From a virus: DNA of 64,000 nucleotides. The number at the start of each line of letters is the position of its first letter. Within the stretch, counting starts at the first letter, position 1. Location: positions 43,784 through 107,783 of the IMG/VR virus record IMGVR_UViG_3300004369_000001; one strand, written 5' to 3'. The notes under the pieces are model-generated. The model made no database searches. It saw only the letters and a list, made by a program, of their open reading frames with translations, and was not told the DNA's origin. Below are positions 6,479 to 13,806 of the stretch, one piece after another. Both the position numbers and the translations under genes were made by a program.

Positions 6479-6663
6479 CAGAAAGGATTGCTCCAACGCT
6501 CATATTGTGAGAGAGTGATATAACCCTCTTTGCACAGTTTATCAGTAAAGTCATTCCATTCAGTGCGCTTCCAAACTACATCATTCTTGAGTTTGGGATG
6601 TGCATTAGTGATGACTTTCCAGTTATACTTAAACTGCTGAAGTGCTTGTGCTTTGGTAGTCAT
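6478..6663 (-). CDS. hypothetical protein (61 aa)
   Basis: MTTKAQALQQFKYNWKVI: a basic, tryptophan-containing small protein and the first gene behind promoter copy D. It probably leads the transcript covering the four small genes down to 5897. No domain recognised. Confidence 0.6.
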   Translation of the reverse strand: MTTKAQALQQFKYNWKVITNAHPKLKNDVVWKRTEWNDFTDKLCKEGYITLSQYERWSNPF

Positions 6664-6745
6664 GTCGAATTGCTTTGACCTTGTTATATTTGCACAGATC
6701 GGGTGCCTGTGCTCATTTGGTGTGCAGGTTATTCAAGTGGCACAC
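6664..6745 (-). promoter_or_regulatory. promoter-like repeat copy D
   Basis: Core inverted repeat GCACAG-N9-CTGTGC at 6692-6712, followed on the minus strand by AAA, TATAAC and AAGGTCAAAGCAATTCGAC up to the ATG at 6663. The upstream flank (CCTGCACACC and TGTGCCACTTG) overlaps the last codons of the gene that ends at 6729. Best-matched partner of copy C over about 50 bp. Confidence 0.65.
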
Positions 6746-6971
6746 GACCATCCGTGATTAGATTCAGTAGAGTCTGTGCGCGTGATCGATGTAGATCATG
6801 GTATGCAATCGCACCCTCAATAGCAGACACTAACTCATCATAACATTGCCGAGGATTTGTATCATCGGAGTTGAGATAATCATCGATTGCCTCTTCAAGA
6901 CGTTGGCGACGTTGCTCAGAATACTTCTTATCCACTTCAGATTGCAGGTGGAAGGTGTAAGCGTCAGTCAT
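6729..6971 (-). CDS. hypothetical helical protein (80 aa)
   Basis: The start is the ATG at 6971 (MTDAYTFHLQSEVDKKY); a TTG two codons earlier is not needed. Almost all helical and Arg/Glu-rich (EQRRQRLEEAIDDYL), ending LITDGRVPLE. It lies 2 bp after the upstream gene. No recognised family. Confidence 0.6.
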   Translation of the reverse strand: MTDAYTFHLQSEVDKKYSEQRRQRLEEAIDDYLNSDDTNPRQCYDELVSAIEGAIAYHDLHRSRAQTLLNLITDGRVPLE

Positions 6972-6973
6972 AA

Positions 6974-7246
6974 TCAAACAAGTTGCAGTTGAGGGGCATT
7001 TGTAACTTTGAAAGTGTTACCATCAGTGCCGATGGAAACATTAGGGGGGAGAATGGAGTTGTTGTCAATAACCTCCCAAGTGTTGTCAGTCTCCTTGATG
7101 ACAGCGAAACCAAAGACACCAGCAGTAGGCATCATAAACAAACCGTGCTTTTCTGCCTGCCTAGCAGATGCAAACCCACGGGCAGTGATAGTCCAGGTGA
7201 TACCAGACTGATCACCACCGAAGTATGCACAAATGAAGTCAGTCAC
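6974..7246 (-). CDS. hypothetical protein, probable GTG start (90 aa)
   Basis: I choose the GTG at 7246, giving (M)TDFICAYFGGDQSGITW. The open frame extends to a GTG at 7285, but that start lies upstream of the -10 box (TACAAT) of promoter copy E and could not be on its transcript. The C-terminal half (FKVTNAPQLQLV) is beta-rich, with a GVFGFAVI core strand. No family recognised. Confidence 0.55.
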   Translation of the reverse strand: MTDFICAYFGGDQSGITWTITARGFASARQAEKHGLFMMPTAGVFGFAVIKETDNTWEVIDNNSILPPNVSIGTDGNTFKVTNAPQLQLV

Positions 7247-7333
7247 GTTGCTTTGTTTGTTTGTTACCTGAGTATTGTAGGGCACAGCGGGTCACTGGGC
7301 GCTTGGAGTGTGGAGGTTTGTAGAGTGGCACAA
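7247..7333 (-). promoter_or_regulatory. promoter-like repeat copy E
   Basis: Minus strand: TGTGCCACT half-site, CCTCCACAC, then ACCCG-CTGTGC followed by CCC and a TACAAT -10 box (7273-7278). The leader AACAAACAAACAAAGCAAC leads to a GTG start. The core matches copies A/C/D except that two bases (AT) are missing inside the palindrome. Confidence 0.55.
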
Positions 7334-7504
7334 TCAACGATAGAGGGGCGATCGATTGAGTTGATAACCCTCACGCAATGCATGTATGATTATATTATCA
7401 TACGAATGTGAGCGGAGAGGGATGTGTCGGTGCAACAAATAATCTTCACAATCTTCTGCTAATGCCTCTTTATCTTCGTGTGACATTGATTCGAGATCGA
7501 TCAT
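7334..7504 (-). CDS. hypothetical protein (56 aa)
   Basis: MIDLESMSHEDKEALAEDCED then a His/Arg-rich segment (YLLHRHIPLRSHSYD) and a helical end. It fills the stretch between the oxygenase gene at 7562 and promoter copy E. Below the usual length cut-off but with normal codon use. No function recognised. Confidence 0.55.
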   Translation of the reverse strand: MIDLESMSHEDKEALAEDCEDYLLHRHIPLRSHSYDNIIIHALREGYQLNRSPLYR

Positions 7505-7561
7505 TGGTTGTCTTCAAACAGAAACACAGTCTACTCTATGTATGGACTTCAGCACCGAAAC

Positions 7562-8095
7562 TTAAGGATGATTTCGGATTTCAGGTGGGACACAGATTAG
7601 TCCTAGAGTGAGTCTAACTCCTCTAGATGGTGGATTGCCCCAGTGATGCAAATGGGATGGAAATATCACCATTCTATTCTCTTTGAATGGTATCCTGTGC
7701 AGTGATTCAGTAGAATGATCTGCAAAGATCAAATCACCATCAATACCCTCCACCATGTAAACTACACTCATTGGACCAATCTCATCAGCATCAGTATGCT
7801 CTTCAGACAATAGTCCAACACTTTGAAAGTTTAACAGTGTGCGTTGCACTTTATATCCAGGCAACAGATCATCATCATGAGTAACATCAGCGTTGAGATA
7901 TTCAACAAACCAATCATACTCAGGACCAACCCATCTTCCATTGGATACCATCATCGTCCCGAAGAATCTGCTCTTTTGATAGTTACCATAGGGTGAGTTT
8001 GTGAAGCGCACAGGATACTCTAGAAGGCGCTGTGATGCCTCTGAAAGCATCCAGGTAGGGTATCTATCATCGATGACCTTAATTAGATCTTTCAC
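7562..8095 (-). CDS. 2-oxoglutarate/Fe(II)-dependent oxygenase-like protein
   Basis: 177 residues. The first metal pair is the HxD in LLSEEHTDADEIGPM (about residue 100). The distal His and 2OG-binding Arg are in FPSHLHHWGNPPSRGVRLTL near the C-terminus, with the usual VIFP strand before them. The spacing is that of the DSBH prolyl-hydroxylase-like phage oxygenases. The substrate is unknown. Its ATG is coupled to the small gene upstream. It is not closely similar to the oxygenase at 2052, so the two do not look like a recent duplication. Confidence 0.8.
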   Translation of the reverse strand: MKDLIKVIDDRYPTWMLSEASQRLLEYPVRFTNSPYGNYQKSRFFGTMMVSNGRWVGPEYDWFVEYLNADVTHDDDLLPGYKVQRTLLNFQSVGLLSEEHTDADEIGPMSVVYMVEGIDGDLIFADHSTESLHRIPFKENRMVIFPSHLHHWGNPPSRGVRLTLGLICVPPEIRNHP

Positions 8096-8280
8096 TTGAA
8101 TCCTCCTCCTTTTGTCTTAGCATCAAGCACCTCAACATGTGATAGATGTTGTGGGAAGTTCCACCATGCTCTCATCACATCTTCATAATCATCTAGAATC
8201 TTGACACTACCATCGACACACCATACTTTATAACGATGTCGATCATATGGAGCATCTGATGTGCGTGTGAAGTGTGTCAT
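8092..8280 (-). CDS. hypothetical protein (62 aa)
   Basis: MTHFTRTSDAPYDRHRYKVWCVDGSVKILDDYEDVMRAWW (in segments): one beta hairpin (YKVWCVDG, VKILDDYED) followed by a tryptophan-rich helix and a Gly-rich end. Overlaps both neighbours by four bases, a translationally coupled arrangement. No family recognised. Confidence 0.6.
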   Translation of the reverse strand: MTHFTRTSDAPYDRHRYKVWCVDGSVKILDDYEDVMRAWWNFPQHLSHVEVLDAKTKGGGFK

Positions 8281-8480
8281 TTGTTTTCTTCAATCAACCA
8301 ATTATCATCTTGTGGAGCATCAACCCAAAACCAATAATCTGGGTTGTCCCATGCACTAACGAAGATGCGATTGCCCTTCTTGTGCTCTACTCTCACTTGG
8401 TTTTTGTTATTCAGATAATTAGCAAGATCATTCCTTGCTTTTTCGCTGATAGGTATAACGGTGGCAGTATTTCTTAGCAT
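8277..8480 (-). CDS. hypothetical protein (67 aa)
   Basis: MLRNTATVIPISEKARNDLA: a helical N-terminus followed by strands (NRIFVSAWDNPDYWFWVD). Small soluble protein, coupled to genes on both sides. It could be a small beta-barrel, but I recognise no family. Confidence 0.6.
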   Translation of the reverse strand: MLRNTATVIPISEKARNDLANYLNNKNQVRVEHKKGNRIFVSAWDNPDYWFWVDAPQDDNWLIEENK

Positions 8481-8716
8481 GGTGGTGGCATTGCGGTGAA
8501 TGGTGTGGTGAGATCTTTATCAATCTCACTTCCTACTTTCTTTGCATTTATAGGAGAATGAATTGCTCCTGTTTTCTTCTTGATAAATCCCCACACAGTT
8601 TTAACTGGTTCAGTGGTATAAACGTAGGGATAGTGATGATGTAACCACACAACATCGTAAGTCTTGTTAAACTCAGCGACGCTGTAATGATACCCATCGG
8701 GTGCCTCATGAATCAT
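8474..8716 (-). CDS. hypothetical protein (80 aa)
   Basis: The start is the ATG at 8716 (MIHEAPDGYHYSV), overlapping the TGA of the methyltransferase gene as ATGA. Rich in Tyr, His and Trp (VVWLHHHYPYVYTT), with a basic middle (GFIKKKTGA). Being coupled to the methyltransferase, it might be an accessory protein, but nothing in its sequence shows this. Confidence 0.6.
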   Translation of the reverse strand: MIHEAPDGYHYSVAEFNKTYDVVWLHHHYPYVYTTEPVKTVWGFIKKKTGAIHSPINAKKVGSEIDKDLTTPFTAMPPPC

Positions 8717-9552
8717 GTGAGAATTGTCAATAGGTGAGGTTTGCAAAGTTTAGCACGTTTCTGTGCCATTTCACAGTAAGTTTGATCAATCTCAAAACCA
8801 ATAAACTTCCTGCCCTCTTCTATACACACCTGAGCAGTTGTGCCACTACCCATGAAAGGATCAAGCACCACATCATTCTTATCACTCCAGGTGATAATAT
8901 GACCTCTTGCTAACTCCTCAGGCATGGTTGCAGGGTGTTTGTATGACTCTTTGGATGATTGTCCAAACCCACCGCTATTCTTAATCTTCCAAATGTTGGT
9001 CCTTACACCATATTCTCTGATTTCTTTGCTCTTCTTGCCTGGGTCATGCATTGTCCCATCCTTGCGCCTGGTTTTAGCATTTCCGAAGGAAGTATAACCT
9101 GCCCATGCATTTTTCTTATCTTGGATAAGATTGATGGTCTTAGGTTTGCCCTTGGAGAGGATAAAACAATACTCAAAGATTTGAGTATATCTCACGCTAT
9201 TAGGACCAGAAGCAAATGCTGTGCCTGTCTTTTCATAGATCATAGTATCATGTAGACGGAGACCATGAGCATCCATAAAGTATAGGCACTGACGAAAACT
9301 ACTACCAGTTTCACTACCTTTTACCGTTGCGTCGTTGACATTCCACATGATAACACCGCCAGGTTTCAATACCCTGACGATGCTATCTGCTACCCTCTTG
9401 AATACCTCATGGTCCCACTTGCTGCTGTCATTGTATGTCCGCAGGTCATCGTAGGGAGGAGAGGTGATCACTAGATCCACACTCTCCTCATCCATGAGTT
9501 GCATCCCATCGATGCAATTCATCAGGTAAGTATCATTGAGCGAGAGTTTCAT
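8713..9552 (-). CDS. beta-class DNA methyltransferase
   Basis: About 279 residues from the ATG at 9552 (MKLSLNDTYLM). The catalytic motif IV is TSPPYDDLRTY near the N-terminus. The AdoMet-binding motif I is DPFMGSGTTAQVCIEEGR near the C-terminus. This IV-before-I order defines the beta class (N4-cytosine or N6-adenine methylation). TSPPY is frequent in N4-cytosine enzymes, but the base cannot be decided from sequence. The middle region (about 105-220) is the likely target-recognition part. Its start overlaps the end of a nuclease-like gene by 20 bp. It could modify phage DNA against host restriction or form a restriction-modification pair with its neighbour. Confidence 0.85.
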   Translation of the reverse strand: MKLSLNDTYLMNCIDGMQLMDEESVDLVITSPPYDDLRTYNDSSKWDHEVFKRVADSIVRVLKPGGVIMWNVNDATVKGSETGSSFRQCLYFMDAHGLRLHDTMIYEKTGTAFASGPNSVRYTQIFEYCFILSKGKPKTINLIQDKKNAWAGYTSFGNAKTRRKDGTMHDPGKKSKEIREYGVRTNIWKIKNSGGFGQSSKESYKHPATMPEELARGHIITWSDKNDVVLDPFMGSGTTAQVCIEEGRKFIGFEIDQTYCEMAQKRAKLCKPHLLTILT

Positions 9553-10138
9553 ATTCGGTGTGGATAAACTTGGTGGTGCTTCTGATTTTACCATAGATCA
9601 CAGTAATGCAAGCAGCATCATCTTTGTGGATCTGCAGTTTGCTGAAACCGTTGTTATTCTTGCCAGTCTTTGTAACGCTGTCAGTCCACCCAGTCGCCTC
9701 ATTAGTGGCGAGGGAGAGGTCAACAATAGCAGCGAAACAACGAGGGAAGATGTTACCAACCTGCTGCACTTTGCAGACAAAGACCTTATCAACCTTAGTC
9801 TTGCTGTGGTTGTTGCCAGTAGCGAAGGATGAAGTATCCTGACCCAGTGTCAGTTTATTCTCCAACTCTTCCTGCAACAGGATAGCATCATAACCAGTAG
9901 TCTCTTCGGTGATGTAATCAACTCCGAGATTCTTGGCAGCATCCTCTAGAGCAGGGTTGAAGATGTTGGCAAGCAGTTTAGTCTTGTCAACAGTATTCTC
10001 ACCAAAATACTCATCGAGATCGCCATAACGACCGCCAGAGATGATGCTGAGACCTTTAGAAAGACGCTGGGTGGTGAGGTTGAGAGCGGCAGGAATCAGG
10101 CGAAAGAGTTGATCAGCGAGTTGTGCGTTTGTTGCCAT
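9533..10138 (-). CDS. putative PD-(D/E)XK nuclease, restriction-enzyme-like
   Basis: A 201-residue protein translated just before the methyltransferase and overlapping it by 20 bp. Residues 84-95 read DAILLQEELENK, matching the metal-binding D-X8-E-X-K layout of PD-(D/E)XK nucleases such as PvuII (D-X9-E-L-K). The following FATGNNHSKTK and a beta strand with VFVCKVQQV resemble the region after the catalytic Lys in several type II enzymes. The family assignment is inferred from this one motif and from the context; it could also be an unrelated phage protein. It is the first gene downstream of promoter copy F. Confidence 0.5.
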   Translation of the reverse strand: MATNAQLADQLFRLIPAALNLTTQRLSKGLSIISGGRYGDLDEYFGENTVDKTKLLANIFNPALEDAAKNLGVDYITEETTGYDAILLQEELENKLTLGQDTSSFATGNNHSKTKVDKVFVCKVQQVGNIFPRCFAAIVDLSLATNEATGWTDSVTKTGKNNNGFSKLQIHKDDAACITVIYGKIRSTTKFIHTEYETLAQ

Positions 10139-10220
10139 TGATCGAATTGCTTTGACCTTACTAATATACAGACAAAATCACCGTGCGGTGCAAATAGTGG
10201 ACGGTTTGGCAACTGGCACA
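10139..10220 (-). promoter_or_regulatory. promoter-like repeat copy F
   Basis: Minus strand: TGTGCCAGTTG half-site, a CACCG-CA-CGGTG palindrome, TTTTGTCTG, a TATATT -10 box, then a leader (AGTAAGGTCAAAGCAATTCGATC) almost identical to that of copy D. The palindrome differs in sequence from copies A/C/D but holds the same position. It overlaps the last 43 bp of the gene ending at 10178. Confidence 0.5.
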
Positions 10221-10378
10221 TCATTCCAATGTCTGATCACTCCTGCAACAATGAAACAATTAGTGATGAAATAAGTGACAAATATAATAGACCGTATACT
10301 AGCAATGTTGTCTGCTTCTCGTTTATCATGGGATGCTTTTTCTCCGAGTGCTTTACACCACAGTCGCCATAGTTTCAT
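10178..10378 (-). CDS. small single-pass membrane protein (66 aa)
   Basis: MKLWRLWCKALGEKASHDKRE, then a hydrophobic helix (about residues 31-46, IIFVTYFITNCFIVAGV) followed by IRHW. Proteins with the same MKLWRLWCKALGEKAS beginning and one membrane helix are familiar from other marine T4-like cyanophages, without known function. It is coupled to the upstream gene by a four-base overlap. The final 15 residues run into promoter copy F. Confidence 0.65.
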   Translation of the reverse strand: MKLWRLWCKALGEKASHDKREADNIASIRSIIFVTYFITNCFIVAGVIRHWNDVPVAKPSTICTAR

Positions 10379-10605
10379 TCAAACTCTTCTACGATTGGAT
10401 GATAGGGTAAAACAGGAATTGGATGCTTTGTATCATAGTAACCCATCTTGTGCCAGTAGCAATCAAGCATCATCAATTCTTCAGTTGGATCTTTAATGTT
10501 ATATGCATCAATGTATGGGTAGTAGTCATCACATTGCCTTACAATAGCAGCAGGCACCTCAATAGGTTTCCAGTGCAGTGGTTCTTGAATAATAATGGGT
10601 ATCAT
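10375..10605 (-). CDS. hypothetical protein (76 aa)
   Basis: MIPIIIQEPLHWKPIEVP: Pro/Tyr-rich with an acidic middle (DPTEELMMLDCYWHKMGY). Four-base overlap with the helicase gene upstream, so it is probably made from the same message. No family recognised. Confidence 0.6.
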   Translation of the reverse strand: MIPIIIQEPLHWKPIEVPAAIVRQCDDYYPYIDAYNIKDPTEELMMLDCYWHKMGYYDTKHPIPVLPYHPIVEEFE

Positions 10606-11840
10606 ACGAGTGCAGTAGGAGGGACACCTTTGATGAAGATCTCATCAACAACGCGCTGCAGGCGCTTGACAACTTGAGCACCATAATTCTGATGCACAGG
10701 CACAGTCACGAAACCAGTGGGTTTGCGATAGTTAGCAAATGCACCAGGAGTGAGAGCACCAGATTGCAAATCTGCAGCGTCATCTTTATGTAGACGGATC
10801 ACACGTCCGATCGTTTGTGCCATCTCAACCACGTTAAGATTACGCAGCAGGATGCAATGAGTGAGACCAGGGACGTTGATACCTTCAGAGAGAATAGAGT
10901 AGTGGAAGATAACAAACTTGCGTCCATCTTCCTTACCCCATGCAGTCAACGTGTCGAAGAATACTTCACGATTGACCTTCTTATCGTTGACATATGCACC
11001 AAACTTAGAGGTAACATGGAGCACATCATAACCACGCTCTTTCAACTCTTGGAGGATAGAAGTGTGACCGATGATGTTACCGAGCACCTTGGAAGATGGC
11101 ACAGCAACCAACACTTTAGCAGCGTGAGTCTCGTCCAGATTGTCTAGCACATCTTGAATAGATTGCGAGTGATGCACATGTGCCTCATCCTTACTGATGC
11201 TCTTGTTGATAGTGAAGGGCACAATAGTGGGAGGGATGATGCTACCACCAGCAATCAATTCAGGTGCAGGCACACTACAAATAACGTTGCCATACACATC
11301 TGCGTTATTCATACCACGGCGGTCACGATGACTAATGCGAGGAGTAGCAGTAAAGAAGTAAGCAGAGGAAGCGATGTCACTAACACAAACAGTAGAAACA
11401 AAGAAAGACTTTGCAACACTGTTATGTGCTTCGTCAAAGTAAGCACAGTCAATAGTAATGCCAGAGTTAGCAACACGATGGAGAGAATGATAGGTGGTAA
11501 AGATAATGCAGGACTCACCTGCAGCGCGAGCAGTGTTAGCGAAGAGAGCAATGTTGTCGCTCTTGGTGCTGCTGTAGAAGTGAGTTTCACCACTATGAGC
11601 ATGACACACATGCACGTTGCTCTTATCAACAAACTGCATAAACTCATCGCAGAGTTGATTTGCGAGGAGAATACGAGGTGCGACAACTACAATAGTGGCA
11701 CCTTTCTGCAGTTTGTTGATAGCATCTTGAATCATAATGAAGGTCTTGCCACCACCAGTGGGGACAATGATCTGACCTTTGTTATATGATTCCATCGCCT
11801 CTAGAGCACGCTGCTGGTGAGGGCGAAGAGTGATGGGCAT
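10602..11840 (-). CDS. SF2 DEAH-box helicase
   Basis: 412 residues with ordered SF2 motifs: the Q-like LRPHQQRALEAM, Walker A VPTGGGKTF (about 27-35), Ia VVAPRILLANQL, II DEAH (about 140), III FFTATPR, then motif V EGINVPG and motif VI QTIGRVIRLHK. This is the RecG/UvsW/type III restriction-like group. It resembles T4 UvsW in architecture, but I do not equate the two. Likely role: remodelling branched or paired nucleic acids during replication or repair. It is transcribed from a TATAAT promoter directly behind a terminator. Confidence 0.85.
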   Translation of the reverse strand: MPITLRPHQQRALEAMESYNKGQIIVPTGGGKTFIMIQDAINKLQKGATIVVVAPRILLANQLCDEFMQFVDKSNVHVCHAHSGETHFYSSTKSDNIALFANTARAAGESCIIFTTYHSLHRVANSGITIDCAYFDEAHNSVAKSFFVSTVCVSDIASSAYFFTATPRISHRDRRGMNNADVYGNVICSVPAPELIAGGSIIPPTIVPFTINKSISKDEAHVHHSQSIQDVLDNLDETHAAKVLVAVPSSKVLGNIIGHTSILQELKERGYDVLHVTSKFGAYVNDKKVNREVFFDTLTAWGKEDGRKFVIFHYSILSEGINVPGLTHCILLRNLNVVEMAQTIGRVIRLHKDDAADLQSGALTPGAFANYRKPTGFVTVPVHQNYGAQVVKRLQRVVDEIFIKGVPPTALV

Positions 11841-11876
11841 GGAGTGCTGGGCGCTTGTCTCCAGATATTATACACG
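11841..11876 (-). promoter_or_regulatory. promoter upstream of helicase
   Basis: On the minus strand a GTGTATAATATC segment gives a consensus TATAAT -10 (about 11866-11871), placed immediately after the T-run of the terminator at 11877-11899. No clear -35. It probably restarts transcription for the helicase operon. Confidence 0.6.
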
Positions 11877-11899
11877 AAAAAGGGCACCCATAGGTGCCC
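11877..11899 (-). terminator. rho-independent terminator
   Basis: Minus strand: GGGCACC-TATG-GGTGCCC (7-bp perfect stem, 4-nt loop) followed by TTTTT. It sits 20 bp after the stop of the gene ending at 11920, so it ends the upstream operon. Confidence 0.85.
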
Positions 11900-11919
11900 T
11901 GTGCCAGTCTGTTGACTGT

Positions 11920-12249
11920 CTATCGTTTGTTTATATCAGGGAGCATATCATTCCCTGGGTGATCGTCAACAACTCCAGTATAGGATTTGCCATACTGTTT
12001 AATGGGTTCCATCTCTACATCTTCCCATTGATGAGGGTAGATAACAATGCAACACTTGTTGACTCTATCAAATGCATGTTCGTCTTCAGTCTCATCCTTG
12101 CTGATGCATAGAGTGACATACTCATCTCCTACAAACTCGATATTGCCCTCAAAACCATTGAAACGGGCGCGAGCACCCTTCACAAAATACTTCATAATGT
12201 TTCTCAATTCAATAGCAGGACTATTACCGATTAGGAGTGGTGTTGTCAT
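11920..12249 (-). CDS. hypothetical protein (109 aa)
   Basis: The ATG at 12249 overlaps the TGA of the preceding 52-residue gene (ATGA), supporting this start. An internal ATG at 12195 (MKYFVKGARARFNGFEG) begins the more conserved-looking part and is an alternative. The core has SH3-like beta strands (ARARFNGFEGNIEFVGDEYVTLC in segments). Similar small beta-barrel-like proteins occur in cyanophages with unknown function. Last gene before a strong terminator. Confidence 0.65.
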   Translation of the reverse strand: MTTPLLIGNSPAIELRNIMKYFVKGARARFNGFEGNIEFVGDEYVTLCISKDETEDEHAFDRVNKCCIVIYPHQWEDVEMEPIKQYGKSYTGVVDDHPGNDMLPDINKR

Positions 12250-12404
12250 TGATTAAGATGCAGTGTTTCTCGAATGTGTTTCAACAACTGCTCTTGTTTG
12301 GGTGATAAACCCCCGCTAGCGAGGTATTTATTACTGTAGAGAAAGAGCGATTGTTTGATGACCTTTTTCTCTTCGTCAGATAGGATTGCAGATTTTGCCC
12401 ACAT
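12246..12404 (-). CDS. hypothetical protein (52 aa)
   Basis: MWAKSAILSDEEKKVIKQSL: a short two-helix basic protein preceded by a GGGGG purine stretch that can act as a ribosome-binding site. Coupled by ATGA to the downstream gene. Its codon use and exact fit in the gap support it. No family recognised. Confidence 0.55.
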   Translation of the reverse strand: MWAKSAILSDEEKKVIKQSLFLYSNKYLASGGLSPKQEQLLKHIRETLHLNQ

Positions 12405-12436
12405 CGTATCCCCCAAGCATGGATACCCTATTTAGA

Positions 12437-13153
12437 TTAAGTTTCATAGTATTTTGTATAGTTTGTATCACTAATTAACTCTTCTACTCTACTAGGACTA
12501 AAACCAGGCACACCTTGATCATATTCTGTGTAGGGATGTAGTTGTTTAGATGCTGCATCTAGCAATTCATTCCTTTCATCGAGTGCCATAAACTTAAAGG
12601 CAAGCATATATCTATTCCACAAGAAGTATGGAGTAGGTGTGCGAGCACTGTGAGGTATTCTCCCATCAAAGATAACAACTCTGCCAGGTTTAGGACAGAC
12701 AGCATGAAGAATATCTAGATTGTGATCATAGAATATAGTTTCACCACCATAGTTAGGTATCCAAAACTCATTCATATACACAATCATTGTGACCTGATTG
12801 TCACACCAATGTGGTGCATCACAATGTATGCGTGGAGCATCACCAAACTTCAGCACATTCATATATGCACTGTAGAGATCTTTCCTGGGAGGTATTGGAC
12901 AGCGGAGAGATTCCAATCTATCTAACACATTCTCATAGAGAGGATTCAGACTGCATTGTGTGAAAGGTGTGGTGCCATGATGATCCACACTGTAGAAATC
13001 ATGGGTGTAATATGTGCCACGAAGATCTACCTCTTCTATATTAGTTTGAGGCAGATCCTGTCTACCATGCCAGTAGGGCAATTCAATAACTCTCTGGCAT
13101 ATCTCACTGTCTAGAATGTCAGTGTCAAATACTTGAATCAAGGGATGTTGCAT
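12437..13153 (-). CDS. prolyl-4-hydroxylase-like 2OG-Fe(II) oxygenase
   Basis: 238 residues. The HxD pair is in RIHCDAPHW (about residue 110). It is followed by TMIVYMNEFWIPNYGGETIF, the typical P4H strand with the GGET turn, then FDGRIPHSARTP (distal His) and the R-containing WNRYMLAFKF. This combination is typical of P4H/DSBH oxygenases that act on protein or sugar substrates. The last of five consecutive oxygenase-type genes, it overlaps its upstream neighbour by 16 bp. The substrate is unknown; the cassette lies next to the tail adhesins. Confidence 0.85.
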   Translation of the reverse strand: MQHPLIQVFDTDILDSEICQRVIELPYWHGRQDLPQTNIEEVDLRGTYYTHDFYSVDHHGTTPFTQCSLNPLYENVLDRLESLRCPIPPRKDLYSAYMNVLKFGDAPRIHCDAPHWCDNQVTMIVYMNEFWIPNYGGETIFYDHNLDILHAVCPKPGRVVIFDGRIPHSARTPTPYFLWNRYMLAFKFMALDERNELLDAASKQLHPYTEYDQGVPGFSPSRVEELISDTNYTKYYET

Positions 13154-13806
13154 GATACTAGAGCAGTAATATTCAATGTCATTACATAACGTGTGCCCTG
13201 TCCATTGTTAGGACCAGTGCGATGACGTAACCATCCAGGAAAGAATAGCACGTCATTTGTCTTAACTGGTATATCTATCCAGTTATCTTCGTTGGGCATT
13301 TCATACTCATCAGACACAGGTTCTGAGAGTTTGTATATATCAAATGGATTCTTGATCTGTAAGTTACCACTACCCTCAGGCACCTGTAGATAGGCAACCA
13401 CGGCAACCGTGACATTTTGATGATGATGCTCTAGTGTAGTTGCACCAGGAGGATGTCTATTGATCCACGATTCTGTGATGTTTCGATATACTCTCTTCAG
13501 TGACCATCTATCCCAAATGTCATCAACAACCATGGGGATATGATTGCCAGTAAAGTCTTCAAATACTTTCCATCCATGTGGAGGATCGTGCCTACATCTA
13601 CCAACAGATGATGTGCCGCCCTTCTCAAGTGCAGAGTTACGATATACACTCTGAGGATCATCAATGATGTCTAGATAATAATCAGTCTCTGGGATTATTT
13701 CATTCCAGATGTCAGTGAAATCATATTGTGACCTGAAGATGAATGGATAGGGATTAACGGATTGAATACCATTTCCTATCAACTGGTCGGGTAAAGGATT
13801 TCGCAT
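13138..13806 (-). CDS. 2OG-Fe(II) oxygenase-like protein (PF13759 type)
   Basis: 222 residues. HxH metal ligands in ATTLEHHHQNVTVAVVAYLQ (about 125-130), the substrate-strand phrase PEGSGNLQIKNP, and the distal His/Arg region FFPGWLRHRTGPNNGQGTRY. This is the same subfamily as 15049-15729 but only distantly similar. It overlaps the next upstream gene by 53 bp, an unusually long overlap that suggests compaction or a later true start. No later ATG gives a complete N-terminal part, so M1 is kept. Confidence 0.8.
   Translation of the reverse strand: MRNPLPDQLIGNGIQSVNPYPFIFRSQYDFTDIWNEIIPETDYYLDIIDDPQSVYRNSALEKGGTSSVGRCRHDPPHGWKVFEDFTGNHIPMVVDDIWDRWSLKRVYRNITESWINRHPPGATTLEHHHQNVTVAVVAYLQVPEGSGNLQIKNPFDIYKLSEPVSDEYEMPNEDNWIDIPVKTNDVLFFPGWLRHRTGPNNGQGTRYVMTLNITALVSCNIP

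Noticed and set aside
11154-11789. + strand frame of 211 codons
   Set aside because: Antisense to the SF2 helicase with all its motifs. The translation is Ser/Thr/Asn-rich without pattern; a shadow frame.
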